The notes: generated by a model from the letters alone, not told the origin. A stretch of DNA of 64,000 nt from an uncultured Duncaniella sp. (GCF_910578445.1 NZ_CAJTQC010000012.1:12989-76988); one strand, 5' to 3'; positions 43,291 to 51,891 are shown, counted from the first letter of the stretch. A program made the numbers and translations.

Positions 43291-45324
43291 TTAAGCTCCG
43301 AGGAACTTGTCGACAAGACCCTTGACATGCTCGGTGGTGAAACCGAACTTCTCGTCAAGCACCTTGTAGGGAGCGGAAGCGCCGAAGTGGTCGAGACCGA
43401 ACACCATGCCGTCGGCTCCCACGATTTCGCGGAGTGTCGAGGGAAGGCCTGCGGTGAGACCGAAAGCGGGAACGCCGGGAGTCATGACCGATTTGCGGTA
43501 GTCGGCATCCTGAAGGAAGAAGAGGCCGAGCGAGGGAACTGAAACCACGCGGGCTTTCTTGCCTTCGGCAGCGAGCTTTTCGGCAACCTCGCAGAGAAGC
43601 GACACTTCCGAGCCGTTTGCAACGAGGATCACATCGGGATTCTCAGCCTCGACAACGGTGTAGCCACCCTTGCGGCATCCTGCGTTTGCCTCGGCAAAGC
43701 GGTCGCCTGAAGCGGCGGGAAGGTCGGGGAGATTCTGGCGCGAGAGCACGAGAGCCGAAGGAGTCTTGAAGTTCTCCATAGCCATCGCCCATGCCACAGA
43801 AGTCTCGGCGGCATCGGCTGGACGAAGCACGAGCATAGAAGGCTCGCCGTTAAAGTTGCGGAGCTCTTCCATGAGGCGGAGTTGGGCTTCCTGCTCGACG
43901 GGTTCATGGGTCGGGCCGTCCTCGCCGACACGGAATGCGTCGTGAGTCCAGATATACTTCACGGGGAGTTCCATGAGGGCTGCCATACGTACTGCGGGCT
44001 TCATGTAGTCGCTGAACACGAAGAATGTGCCGCATGCACCAATGACACCGCCGTGGAGGGCGATACCGTTCATCACGGCTGCCATAGTGAGCTCTGAAAC
44101 GCCTGCGTGGAGGAATGCGCCTGAGAAGTCACCGTTGGTAAACGGATGGGTCTTCTTGAGGAATGCGTCGGTCTTGTCGGAGTTTGCAAGGTCGGCTGAA
44201 GAAACAATCATGTTGTTGACCTTCTCGGCAAGCACACCGAGGACATCGGCCGAAGCCTGACGCGATGCGATGTTGGGCTTGTGGGGGATGGCCTTCCAGT
44301 CGATTTCAGGAAGCTCGTTGTTGAGGAATGTGTGGAGTTCCTTGGCGAGTTCGGGGTTTGCGGCTTCCCAAGCGGCCTGCTCGGCACGCTTTGCCTTGAC
44401 GATTTCGCGAAGCTCTGCACGGCGTGCGTCGTAGAGCGCCTTCACGTCGTCGAAAATCACCCAAGGATTCTCGGGATCTGCGCCGAGGTTCTTCATTGTT
44501 GCGGCATAGTCCGCGCCCGAAGCGCTCAGAGGCTGTCCGTGGGTTGAGCACTGGCCCTCGAAGTTAGAGCCGTCAGCCTTAACGACGCCCTTGCCCATGA
44601 CTGTATGGCCGATGATGAGGGTCGGACGTTCCTTCTCGCCCTGTGCAGCCACGATGGCTTCGGCGATTTCCTTGGGATCGTTGCCGTTGATTTCAATCAC
44701 ATTCCAGTTCCATGCACGGTATTTTGCTGCAACGTCCTCGCAGTCCACAGCGTCGACCATAGTAGAAAGCTGCACACGGTTGCTGTCGTAGAACATGATG
44801 AGATTGTGGAGACCGAGGTAGCCTGCGAGACGGCCTGCGCCCTGAGAGATTTCTTCCTGAATACCGCCGTCGGAAATGAAAGCGTAGGTCTTGTGGCTCA
44901 TCCACTCGCCGAAACGTGCGGTCATGAAACGCTCTGCGATCGCACATCCAACTGCCATAGTGTGGCCCTGTCCGAGAGGACCGGAAGTGTTTTCAACGCC
45001 ACGCTCGGGATGGAGCTCGGGGTGACCGGGAGTCGGAGATCCCCACTGGCGGAACTGTTCGAGCTCAGCCATTGTATAGTGACCGAAGAGGGCGAGCACG
45101 CTGTAGAGCATAGGCGACATGTGACCGGGATCAAGGAAGAAACGGTCACGGCCAAGCCACTTGCCGTCGTCAGGGTCGGTGATGAGGAATTGCGAGTAGA
45201 GCACATTGACAAAGTCAGCGCCTCCCATAGCGCCACCGGGGTGTCCGGATTTTGCTTTTTCAACCATAGAGGCAGCGAGAATACGGATATTGTCGGCTGC
45301 GCGGTTAATTGCTGTCAGATTCAT
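43291..45324 (-). CDS. tkt: transketolase
   Basis: 677-aa thiamine-diphosphate enzyme of the pentose phosphate pathway. AKSGHPGGAMGGAD holds the conserved His near the N-terminus; GPLGQGHTMAVGCAIAE and the ThDP/Mg motif (FISDGGIQEEISQGAG, continuing to NLIMFYDSN) are present; the second half has THDAFRVGEDGPTHEPVEQ, the typical pyrimidine-domain motif, and VLDEKFGFTTEHV at the end. Length is normal. Codon bias is strong, as expected of a highly expressed central enzyme. Monocistronic, with its own promoter and terminator. Confidence 0.97.
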   Translation of the reverse strand: MNLTAINRAADNIRILAASMVEKAKSGHPGGAMGGADFVNVLYSQFLITDPDDGKWLGRDRFFLDPGHMSPMLYSVLALFGHYTMAELEQFRQWGSPTPGHPELHPERGVENTSGPLGQGHTMAVGCAIAERFMTARFGEWMSHKTYAFISDGGIQEEISQGAGRLAGYLGLHNLIMFYDSNRVQLSTMVDAVDCEDVAAKYRAWNWNVIEINGNDPKEIAEAIVAAQGEKERPTLIIGHTVMGKGVVKADGSNFEGQCSTHGQPLSASGADYAATMKNLGADPENPWVIFDDVKALYDARRAELREIVKAKRAEQAAWEAANPELAKELHTFLNNELPEIDWKAIPHKPNIASRQASADVLGVLAEKVNNMIVSSADLANSDKTDAFLKKTHPFTNGDFSGAFLHAGVSELTMAAVMNGIALHGGVIGACGTFFVFSDYMKPAVRMAALMELPVKYIWTHDAFRVGEDGPTHEPVEQEAQLRLMEELRNFNGEPSMLVLRPADAAETSVAWAMAMENFKTPSALVLSRQNLPDLPAASGDRFAEANAGCRKGGYTVVEAENPDVILVANGSEVSLLCEVAEKLAAEGKKARVVSVPSLGLFFLQDADYRKSVMTPGVPAFGLTAGLPSTLREIVGADGMVFGLDHFGASAPYKVLDEKFGFTTEHVKGLVDKFLGA

Positions 45325-45394
45325 GGGTTTAATTTATATTATTAAAATCGTTAAAGTTTATACATGAAGATTTTTCGGTATGCAGAGAGTAGTG

Positions 45395-45402
45395 CAAATA
45401 TA
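45395..45402 (-). promoter_or_regulatory. -7 element of tkt
   Basis: On the - strand TATATTTG, exact consensus, 70 nt ahead of the start at 45324; TTTC lies about 15 nt further upstream. Confidence 0.5.
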
Positions 45403-45488
45403 CAAATATTCGTTGAAATAACAGTAGAAAACAGTCAATATGATATAAATAAGAATCTATTTGAGCTATTCACGGTCAATATGAAAAC

Positions 45489-45517
45489 GAATTCCCTGTC
45501 GTGACGACAAGGAATTC
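45489..45517 (-). terminator. terminator-like hairpin in the 1.3-kb gap
   Basis: 13-bp stem with one mismatch (GAATTCCCTGTCG and CGACAAGGAATTC), 3-nt loop, followed on the - strand by GTTTTC. It could end a transcript coming from the gap on the - strand. Confidence 0.5.
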
Positions 45518-45581
45518 GACACACAATAGTAACAAATAATAGATGCACCGCTTTTCACAAAGAGGATTATCACCTATGCCT

Positions 45582-45614
45582 TGATTCCGGGATTCGACGG
45601 AATCATATTTTTTC
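45582..45614 (+). terminator. terminator-like hairpin with T run in the 1.3-kb gap
   Basis: Perfect 8-bp stem TGATTCCG/CGGAATCA around an 8-nt loop, followed by a run of six T on the + strand. No + strand gene precedes it. Confidence 0.55.
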
Positions 45615-46110
45615 TGCCGGATTCTTCAGGCTTCGGCCAATGTTTCCGCTCCGTCGCGGCAAACGGCAAATAAGGAGGGGGCTTCGGACAGCGACATCGA
45701 AATGCGCACATCCTATATGCTCGTTAGTTGAAGCCCCCTGAAAAAGAGAGAAGCCGGAGCAGCGAGCATCCTGCACTGGCCTTCGACGGGGACATAGAAA
45801 CACATCGAAGCCCAAACGGACATCTCATCAGAAAATATCGTTATGGTCAAGCACGACAATTCGTCCTGTAAAGACAGGCGCGATTACGACAGACGCGACG
45901 CACCTCCTGCAATCAAAAGCAGGGGCTGTGACCCGAACACCGTAAAATTTTCCTGCGGAGCACAATGGGGGGATTGTAAGAAGAACCGAACCGGACTTGC
46001 CGGCTGAATTGTCAGGGCATAGTAAATGAGAGGAAGTAGACAGGAGATCCGCACAATCCTCTTGACGGCGGAATGGAACGTTGCAGTAGAGTCGAGCAGA
46101 GTAGATTAGA
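45615..46110. other. hairpin-rich non-coding stretch, candidate structured RNA
   Basis: No credible gene is present between tkt (45324) and the transporter (46645). This part is less AT-rich than its flanks and holds a 10-bp stem AGGGGGCTTC/GAAGCCCCCT (45676-45685 with 45730-45739) and small hairpins at 45865-45878, 45906-45923, 45962-45977 and 45991-46003. A 70-codon frame on the - strand (45603-45815) has no recognisable features. From about 46110 to 46644 the sequence is AT-rich, with one hairpin (46313-46339) and the promoter of the transporter. I cannot match it to RNase P, tmRNA, 6S or SRP RNA. Confidence 0.35.
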
Positions 46111-46301
46111 ACTTAATACATATTATATTTATATGTTATATCTGTAGATAGTAATCAGCTTTCGCGTCTTATGTTGAGGTTTTGGTAAATTTATGTTTAT
46201 ATTAACAAAATCGTCCTTTTCCCAAAGAATGCCCACCCGTCGAGTCAGATTCAGGATGGCAGATGAACAGTCTATCGGTGAAAGTTGACAAAACAGCGAC
46301 A

Positions 46302-46309
46302 CAAAATTA
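46302..46309 (-). promoter_or_regulatory. possible -7 element for a - strand transcript in the gap
   Basis: On the - strand TAATTTTG, exact TAnnTTTG; the -33 partner is weak. A transcript from here would cross the hairpin-rich stretch towards the hairpin at 45489-45517. Confidence 0.25.
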
Positions 46310-46534
46310 AAAAAAATGTTGACGAATTGACAACATTTTTAGCGGATAAATTTTTCAAAAAATGAGCTCTCAGCATGCCTGAATGCCTTTTTGAAGAAAA
46401 AACACGAAATTCAAGCGACTTTTGAGTTATTTTTTTCATCTGTCACTCCACTGAAATCTCATTCATGGCAAAAGGGATGAAAAAGCATGCCGGAAAACAT
46501 ATTTTATAAACAAAGAAAATCAAAAAAGAATCAT

Positions 46535-46542
46535 TAACTTTG
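46535..46542 (+). promoter_or_regulatory. -7 element of the sugar transporter gene
   Basis: TAACTTTG, exact consensus, leaving an AT-rich leader of about 95 nt before the ATG at 46645. Confidence 0.5.
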
Positions 46543-46644
46543 CTCAACCATAGTTTTCAACATTTCTGTTTTTACTTAAAGTCAAATTTCTAAGATAAAA
46601 ATTTTAAGTTCATAAATAAAACAAATCTATTCTACCTAAACGTA

Positions 46645-48027
46645 ATGGAAACGACTCCAAAAAACAATGCACGGATAGTGGCCATAGTCGTGATGTTCTT
46701 CATCTACGCCATGATCTCGTTCGTGACCAACCTTGCAGCCCCGATCGGCACGATATGGGGATATCAGTTCGAAGGCAATTCAGTGCTCGGCATGATGGGC
46801 AACATGATGAACTTCCTTGCCTATCTGTTTATGGGAATCCCGGCCGGCAACATGCTCGTCCGCATCGGCTACAAAAAGACAGCCCTCTGGGCGCTGGCCG
46901 TCGGCGTTGTCGGACTCTTTGTCCAATTCCTTTCGAGCACCGTCGGGACTGAAACCGTGGTTACAACATTCTCGTCGACCAATGCCGAAGGCATTGCGAC
47001 CACATTCCCGATTACCCTTAACTTCTTTATCTATCTCCTCGGCGCGTTCATCTGCGGTTTCTGCGTCTGCATGCTCAACACCGTGGTCAACCCGATGCTC
47101 AACCTCCTCGGCGGAGGCGGCAACCGTGGCAACCAGCTTCTGCAGTTCGGCGGCGCGCTCAACTCTCTTTCGGGCACTCTCACACCTCTCTTCGTGGGTA
47201 TGCTCATCGGTGTGCTCAGCAAGCAGACCCAGATCGGAGCTGTCAACCCGCTGCTCTTTCTTGGCATAGGCATCTTTGCCGTGGCTTTTGTCATCCTTTG
47301 CTTCGTCTCTATCCCCGAGCCTAATCTCAGCACCGGCCGTAAGATCAAATACAGCCACTCGCCTTGGAATTTCCGCCATACGGTGCTTGGTGTCATCGGT
47401 ATCTTCTTCTATGTGGGCATCGAAATCGGCATCCCCGGCACTCTTAACTTCTATCTTGCCGACCAGAGCGCAAACGGTGCGGGCGTCGAGGGACAGGCTT
47501 CGGCCATTGCAGGTGCGATTGTTGCCGTCTACTGGCTTTTCATGCTGATCGGACGTACGCTGTCGGGCTTCATCAGCGGTTCGGTTTCGTCGCGCAGCCA
47601 GCTCATCGCAGTGTCGTCGACAGCCATTATCCTCATTATCCTCGCTATCTTCATTCCAAAGACCACTACCTTCCCTGTGCCTGAATTCCTCTATGAAGGT
47701 GGCGCACAAGTGCCTGTGAGCGCATTCCTGCTGATTCTTTGCGGTCTGTGCACATCAATCATGTGGGGCGGTATCTTCAACCTCGCAGTCGAGGGCCTCG
47801 GCAAGTACACAGCTCAGGCTTCCGGTATTTTCATGATGATGGTGGTCGGCGGCGGCGTTATGCCTCTGATTCAAAATGCCATTGCCAAAGCAAGCGGCTA
47901 TATGACTTCTTACTGGCTTGTAGTGGCAATGCTTGCCTACCTGCTTTACTACGGCCTTATCGGTAGCAAGAATGTCAACACTGACATTCCTGTAAACGAA
48001 GAAGCGCCCGATGCGCTGAATCTCTGA
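46645..48027 (+). CDS. MFS sugar transporter, FucP-like (FHS family)
   Basis: 460-aa membrane protein with about 12 hydrophobic segments. FLAYLFMGIPAGNMLVRIGYKK is the loop 2-3 motif of the fucose-hexose:proton symporter group (FYxxYFxxxIPAGxLxxRxGYKK), and GGALNSLSGTLTPLF and GGVMPLIQNAIAKASGY fit the same group. Length is somewhat above FucP (about 430). Likely imports a hexose or related sugar by proton symport; the sugar is not deducible. Monocistronic with own promoter and terminator. Confidence 0.85.
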   Translation: METTPKNNARIVAIVVMFFIYAMISFVTNLAAPIGTIWGYQFEGNSVLGMMGNMMNFLAYLFMGIPAGNMLVRIGYKKTALWALAVGVVGLFVQFLSSTVGTETVVTTFSSTNAEGIATTFPITLNFFIYLLGAFICGFCVCMLNTVVNPMLNLLGGGGNRGNQLLQFGGALNSLSGTLTPLFVGMLIGVLSKQTQIGAVNPLLFLGIGIFAVAFVILCFVSIPEPNLSTGRKIKYSHSPWNFRHTVLGVIGIFFYVGIEIGIPGTLNFYLADQSANGAGVEGQASAIAGAIVAVYWLFMLIGRTLSGFISGSVSSRSQLIAVSSTAIILIILAIFIPKTTTFPVPEFLYEGGAQVPVSAFLLILCGLCTSIMWGGIFNLAVEGLGKYTAQASGIFMMMVVGGGVMPLIQNAIAKASGYMTSYWLVVAMLAYLLYYGLIGSKNVNTDIPVNEEAPDALNL

Positions 48028-48089
48028 TAACAGCAAATCACATAATATCCTGTAAGGAGATTTCCGACAAGATATTGATATTGACAAAA

Positions 48090-48135
48090 AGTCGCCTCGT
48101 CCGTCAGATGACAGACGAGGCGACTGAATTTTTAT
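48090..48135 (+). terminator. terminator of the sugar transporter gene
   Basis: 16-bp stem with one mismatch (48090-48105 with 48110-48125), 4-nt loop, then GAATTTTTAT. Confidence 0.85.
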
Positions 48136-48201
48136 GTCCACACGAAGCATTTTATGTCTATACGGAGTTTTATGTCCATACGATGTTTTATGTCCCACGA
48201 G
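48130..48201. repeat. four tandem 16-20 bp repeats, TTTTATGTCYAYACGRNG
   Basis: Units at 48130-48149, 48150-48167, 48168-48185 and 48186-48201. All begin TTTTATGTC; the rest varies by a few bases. They begin in the T run of the terminator and end shortly before the stop of the small membrane protein gene. Confidence 0.85.
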
Positions 48202-48217
48202 CCCGGAGAGAGGCGGC

Positions 48218-48508
48218 TCAATCGTTGATGCCATCGTCAAGCGGACTGCGGCGCGACGGGATTTTTGTCGGGCGCGGACGCGTGGATTTTCGCCGGGATG
48301 GCTTTAGGGTCGATGAGCTGCCGGCCGGTTGCCTGCATGAAGCTGTATCCGGTATGGCAATCGTATCGACAGTACACACCGCAGGGGTGGCAATAGCCTG
48401 CTCAGAGGCCTCAAAAGCGTTTCTGACGAGCAGATAGAGTGTCAGGAGTGTCAAGACTATTATAAGCACAAAGAGCCCTCTGCGCTCGCCTGCAGTGAAT
48501 CTTCCCAT
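48218..48508 (-). CDS. small single-span membrane protein, function unknown
   Basis: 96-aa protein starting MGRFTAGERRGLFVLIIVLT, with one membrane helix at about residues 11-30 and a basic, Ser/Pro/Arg-rich tail (LKPSRRKSTRPRPTKIPSRR). The frame is open further upstream (to 48649), but that extension would run through the rplQ terminator hairpin, so the start at 48508 is preferred. Similar N-termini (GERRG plus a hydrophobic helix) are seen in small Bacteroidales membrane proteins and ahead of helix-hairpin-helix proteins, but no such domain follows here. Lies downstream of rplQ on the same strand behind a terminator. Confidence 0.55.
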   Translation of the reverse strand: MGRFTAGERRGLFVLIIVLTLLTLYLLVRNAFEASEQAIATPAVCTVDTIAIPDTASCRQPAGSSSTLKPSRRKSTRPRPTKIPSRRSPLDDGIND

Positions 48509-48599
48509 AGTGTTATCGGTTTCTATATATAGATTTGTAAAAACGGCTAAGACACAGGAATAACACGATTGTGTGTGTAGCAGAGCCATAAGGTCTGTA

Positions 48600-48646
48600 A
48601 AAAAGGAAATCATCGCCGGAATCCTGAGGAATCCGACGATGATTTT
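48600..48646 (-). terminator. terminator at the end of the ribosomal supercluster
   Basis: A 19-bp imperfect stem (48606-48624 with 48628-48646, about two mismatches), followed on the - strand by CCTTTTTTAC. It lies 33 nt after the rplQ stop. Confidence 0.8.
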
Positions 48647-48678
48647 CAATTATCCTGTGATATATCTTGCGCGGAAGA

Positions 48679-49137
48679 TTATTCAGCGGCGGGTGCTTCA
48701 GCAGCGTTAGCCTTACCGCCACGACGTGAACGACGGGTGCGGGTTGACTTCTTGGCGCCGTTGTCCTTAAGCATGTTTTCGTTGTAGTCAACGAGTTCGA
48801 TGAAGCAAGTCTTGGCGTTGTCACCGAGACGGTTGCCGGTCTTAAGGATGCGGGTGTAACCACCGGGGCGGTTAGCAATCTTCTGAGCGATTTCGCGGAA
48901 GAGTTCAGTCACGGCCTCTTTGTTCTGGAGGTGAGCGAAGACGAGGCGACGGTTGGGAGTGCTGTCTTCCTTAGCGCGGTTGATGAGGGGCTCAGCATAG
49001 ACGCGGAGTGCCTTGGCCTTGGCGAGAGTGGTGAAGATGCGCTTGTGCATGATCAGCGAAATCGTCATGTTGGCGAGCAGAGCGTCGCGATGAGCCTTCT
49101 TGCGACTGAGGTGATTGAATTTTTTATTGTGTCTCAT
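48679..49137 (-). CDS. rplQ: 50S ribosomal protein L17
   Basis: 152-aa large-subunit protein lining the exit-tunnel side. MRHNKKFNHLSRKKAHRDAL and RPGGYTRILKTGNRLGDNA are diagnostic. The C-terminal 30 residues are a basic then Ala/Glu-rich tail (RRGGKANAAEAPAAE), an extension common in Bacteroidetes. Last gene of the cluster, 8 nt after rpoA, ahead of the cluster terminator. Confidence 0.97.
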   Translation of the reverse strand: MRHNKKFNHLSRKKAHRDALLANMTISLIMHKRIFTTLAKAKALRVYAEPLINRAKEDSTPNRRLVFAHLQNKEAVTELFREIAQKIANRPGGYTRILKTGNRLGDNAKTCFIELVDYNENMLKDNGAKKSTRTRRSRRGGKANAAEAPAAE

Positions 49138-49145
49138 CGTTATAA

Positions 49146-50138
49146 TTACTCTTTATCAAGTTTATATTTTGAAATGTCCATTCCGAACGACAAATTGAGG
49201 TTGGCAAGGAGCTCATCGAGTTCGGTGAGTGACTTCTTACCGAAGTTACGGAATTTCAGGAGGTCGGTCTTGTTAAAGACCACCAGTTCACCAAGGGTCT
49301 CGACCTCGGCGCTCTTGAGGCAGTTGAGTGCGCGGACAGAGAGGTCCATATCCACGAGCTTGCTCTTGAGGAGCTGGCGCATGTGGAGCACTTCTTCATC
49401 AAATTCTTCTTCACCGTCAGTCTCGTCCGTTTCAAGAGTAATCTTTTCGTCGGAGAAGAGCATGAAGTGATAGATGAGGATTTTTGCTGCTTCCTTAAGA
49501 GCGTCTTTCGGAAGGATTGATCCGTCGGTTGTGATTTCAAGGGTGAGCTTGTCGTAGTCGGTCTTCTGGTCGACACGGAAGTTCTCCACTGTATATTTCA
49601 CGTTCTGGATGGGGGTGTAGATAGAGTCGATAGCGAGGACATCGATTGCATCATTTGCATTGCGGTTTTCCTCGGCGGGAACCCATCCACGCCCTTTGTT
49701 GATGGTAAGATCAATAGTGAAGCTGGCGCTCGGATCCAAATGACAAATCACAAGGTCGGGATTAAGGACTTCGAATCCTGTAAGACCTTTGCTAATGTCA
49801 CCGGCTGTGAACTCTTCCTGACCTGACACAGTGATGGTAGCCTTTTCAAAGTCGGTATCTTCAACCGTCTGCTTAAGGTTGACTTTTTTGAGGTTAAGAA
49901 TGATGTTTGTGACATCTTCCTTTACGCCGGGGATAGTGTCAAACTCGTGTCTTACCCCATCGATGCGAATCGACGAGATAGCAAAACCTTCGAGCGAGGA
50001 GAGAAGTATGCGACGCAGGGCGTTGCCAATGGTTATACCATATCCCGGTTCCAATGGCTTAAACTCAAATTTACCGAATTGATTGTCGGCTTCCAACATG
50101 AGGACTTTGTCGGGTTTCTGGAATGCTAATATAGCCAT
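49146..50138 (-). CDS. rpoA: RNA polymerase alpha subunit
   Basis: 330-aa scaffold subunit of RNA polymerase. The N-terminal dimerisation domain includes FEFKPLEPGYGITIGNALRR and LSSLEGFAI; an acidic linker (ETDETDGEEEFDEE) leads to the C-terminal domain with helix-hairpin-helix (LKFRNFGKKSLTELDELL) that contacts UP elements and activators. Starts 17 nt after rpsD, as in the classical alpha operon. Confidence 0.98.
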   Translation of the reverse strand: MAILAFQKPDKVLMLEADNQFGKFEFKPLEPGYGITIGNALRRILLSSLEGFAISSIRIDGVRHEFDTIPGVKEDVTNIILNLKKVNLKQTVEDTDFEKATITVSGQEEFTAGDISKGLTGFEVLNPDLVICHLDPSASFTIDLTINKGRGWVPAEENRNANDAIDVLAIDSIYTPIQNVKYTVENFRVDQKTDYDKLTLEITTDGSILPKDALKEAAKILIYHFMLFSDEKITLETDETDGEEEFDEEVLHMRQLLKSKLVDMDLSVRALNCLKSAEVETLGELVVFNKTDLLKFRNFGKKSLTELDELLANLNLSFGMDISKYKLDKE

Positions 50139-50155
50139 GGATCTTAATTTAATGA

Positions 50156-50761
50156 TTATTTAGAATACAACTCGACGATAAGCTGCTCTTTGATGTTCTC
50201 AGGGATATCTTCACGGGCGGGAACGTGGAGGAACTTACCGGCCTTAAGGCTTTCGTCCCATTCCAGCCAAGGATATTTGCTGTGATTGAAACCGGCGAGT
50301 GCGTCGGCAATTACTTCGAGAGACTTTGATTTTTCGCGTACACCGATAACATCACCGGGCTTAACTGCATAAGAAGCGATGTTAACCACCTTGCCGTTAA
50401 CGACGATGTGGCGGTGAAGCACGAGCTGGCGGGCTGCTGCACGGGTGGGAGCGATTCCGAGACGATAAACTACGTTGTCGAGACGGCCTTCAAGAAGCTG
50501 AAGGAGGATCTCACCGGTGATACCCTTAGCGCGCGATGCTTTGTCGAAAAGGTTGTGGAACTGCTTTTCAAGCACGCCGTAGGTGTATTTTGCTTTCTGC
50601 TTTTCGCGAAGCTGGACACCGTATTCAGAAGTTTTTCTTCTCTTGTTGAGTCCGTGCTGGCCCGGGGGATAGTTTTTCTTGGCGAGGACTTTATCTTCAC
50701 CGAAGATGGGTTCGCCAAATTTACGGGCGATTTTGGTGCGGGGACCTGTGTATCTTGCCAT
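50156..50761 (-). CDS. rpsD: 30S ribosomal protein S4
   Basis: 201-aa primary 16S rRNA-binding protein. MARYTGPRTKIARKFGEPIF and YPPGQHGLNKRRK are typical; the S4 RNA-binding domain is RLDNVVYRLGIAPTRAAARQ onwards. No zinc cysteines are present. Preceded by an unusual 318-bp gap (50762-51079); elsewhere S4 regulates this operon by binding a leader RNA, so the gap may be a regulatory leader. Confidence 0.97.
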   Translation of the reverse strand: MARYTGPRTKIARKFGEPIFGEDKVLAKKNYPPGQHGLNKRRKTSEYGVQLREKQKAKYTYGVLEKQFHNLFDKASRAKGITGEILLQLLEGRLDNVVYRLGIAPTRAAARQLVLHRHIVVNGKVVNIASYAVKPGDVIGVREKSKSLEVIADALAGFNHSKYPWLEWDESLKAGKFLHVPAREDIPENIKEQLIVELYSK

Positions 50762-51079
50762 TTTTGTGTTTGTTTGAAATTGTCTGTCTCAGATTCCTTG
50801 AGTTCCGAACGCGACAGGCTTTCGTGACAGCCGCGACCATAGAGAGGTGAAAAAAAATATGGTCTATTTCACTAATAGCCGGTCACCGGGGGTCGGACCG
50901 GGATGATATCTGGCATCATTCCTTGGTTAAGAATCCTTTGCGGAGACTGCGGGGAATCGGGACTAATGTAAAATTGATGAATCAAAATTTACTTTTATGT
51001 TCAGCATGCAATCGGCTTCTCAAATAATCGTATGAAAGTTAAGAGCGGGAAGCGTTGATGCTGACAGCGGTGAAGCGTA
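50762..51079 (-). other. 318-bp non-coding gap between rpsK and rpsD
   Basis: No open frame worth calling. On the - strand it holds CCGGTC...GACCGG (a hairpin closed by six pairs about 130-150 nt ahead of rpsD), a GTGAAA...TTTCAC hairpin whose arms enclose a T run, and an A/T-rich stretch. Adjacent gaps in the cluster are mostly 0-55 nt, so this one stands out. Possibly an S4-responsive leader or an internal promoter region; neither can be shown by eye. Confidence 0.4.
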
Positions 51080-51469
51080 TTATACGCGACGACGCTTGGG
51101 AGGACGGCATCCGTTGTGGGGAAGCGGAGTTACGTCAACGATTTCAGTAACTTCGATGCCTGCACCGTGAACTGTACGGATAGCTGATTCGCGACCGTTA
51201 CCGGGACCTTTGACATAGGCCTTCACCTTGCGGAGACCGAGGTCATAGGCAACTTTCGCACAGTCCTGAGCTGCCATCTGAGCAGCGTAGGGAGTGTTCT
51301 TCTTAGAGCCACGGAATCCCATCTTGCCTGCAGAGGACCATGAGATAACCTGACCTTCAGAGTTGGCTAAGCACACAATGATGTTGTTGAAAGACGAGTG
51401 AACGTGAAGCTGACCGGCGGCGTCGACCTTAACGTTTCTTTTCTTAGCTGCGACTGTCTTTTTTGCCAT
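51080..51469 (-). CDS. rpsK: 30S ribosomal protein S11
   Basis: 129-aa protein of the small-subunit platform. HVHSSFNNIIVCLANSEGQV, FRGSKKNTPYAAQMAAQD and the strongly conserved C-terminus (VTPLPHNGCRPPKRRRV) identify it. Starts 9 nt after rpsM; the long gap to rpsD follows. Confidence 0.98.
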   Translation of the reverse strand: MAKKTVAAKKRNVKVDAAGQLHVHSSFNNIIVCLANSEGQVISWSSAGKMGFRGSKKNTPYAAQMAAQDCAKVAYDLGLRKVKAYVKGPGNGRESAIRTVHGAGIEVTEIVDVTPLPHNGCRPPKRRRV

Positions 51470-51478
51470 GTTGATTTA

Positions 51479-51859
51479 TTATTTAGTAGCTTTTTTCTTG
51501 TTAGCAACAGTTTTCTTGCGACCCTTGCGAGTACGGGCGTTGTTCTTGGTGCTCTGGCCACGCACGGGGAGACCGTTACGATGACGGATGCCACGGTAGC
51601 AACCGATGTCCATGAGACGCTTGATGTTGAGCTGGATTTCGCTGCGAAGGTCACCCTCCACCTTGTAATCGCTGCCGATTACTTCGCGAACCTTGGCTGC
51701 CTGATCGTCGCTCCAGTCCTTAACCTTGATATTCACGTCCACGCCAGCCTTTCCAAGGATTGTCTTGGCTGCGCTGCGTCCGATACCAAAAATATAGGTC
51801 AGGGCGATTTCACCTCTTTTGTTTTGGGGGAGGTCAACTCCCACGATTCTTACTGCCAT
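51479..51859 (-). CDS. rpsM: 30S ribosomal protein S13
   Basis: 126-aa head protein that contacts the large subunit and tRNA. MAVRIVGVDLPQNKRGEIAL, YIFGIGRSAAKTIL and the C-terminal GLPVRGQSTKNNARTRKG are diagnostic. It follows rpmJ after 160 nt containing a hairpin and a consensus -7 element, so it may start a separate transcription unit (rpsM-rpsK-rpsD-rpoA-rplQ). Confidence 0.98.
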   Translation of the reverse strand: MAVRIVGVDLPQNKRGEIALTYIFGIGRSAAKTILGKAGVDVNIKVKDWSDDQAAKVREVIGSDYKVEGDLRSEIQLNIKRLMDIGCYRGIRHRNGLPVRGQSTKNNARTRKGRKKTVANKKKATK

Positions 51860-51891
51860 ATAATAATTTGATTACTTGACTAAAATTTTTG

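Noticed and set aside
45582..45610. GATTCGACGG resembling the 5' part of tmRNA
   Set aside because: No acceptor-stem partner, no tag-peptide frame and no CCA-like 3' end follow; the bases form a simple hairpin with a T run.
45603..45815. 70-codon frame on - in the 1.3-kb gap
   Set aside because: Crosses the GGGGGCTTC stem and a hairpin, shows no family or start context; treated as part of a non-coding stretch.
46780..47709. 309-codon frame on - opposite the sugar transporter
   Set aside because: Charged, low-complexity translation typical of antisense to a membrane protein.
48509..48649. N-terminal extension of the small membrane protein
   Set aside because: Would translate through the rplQ terminator hairpin; ATG at 48508 fits the family-like GERRG start.
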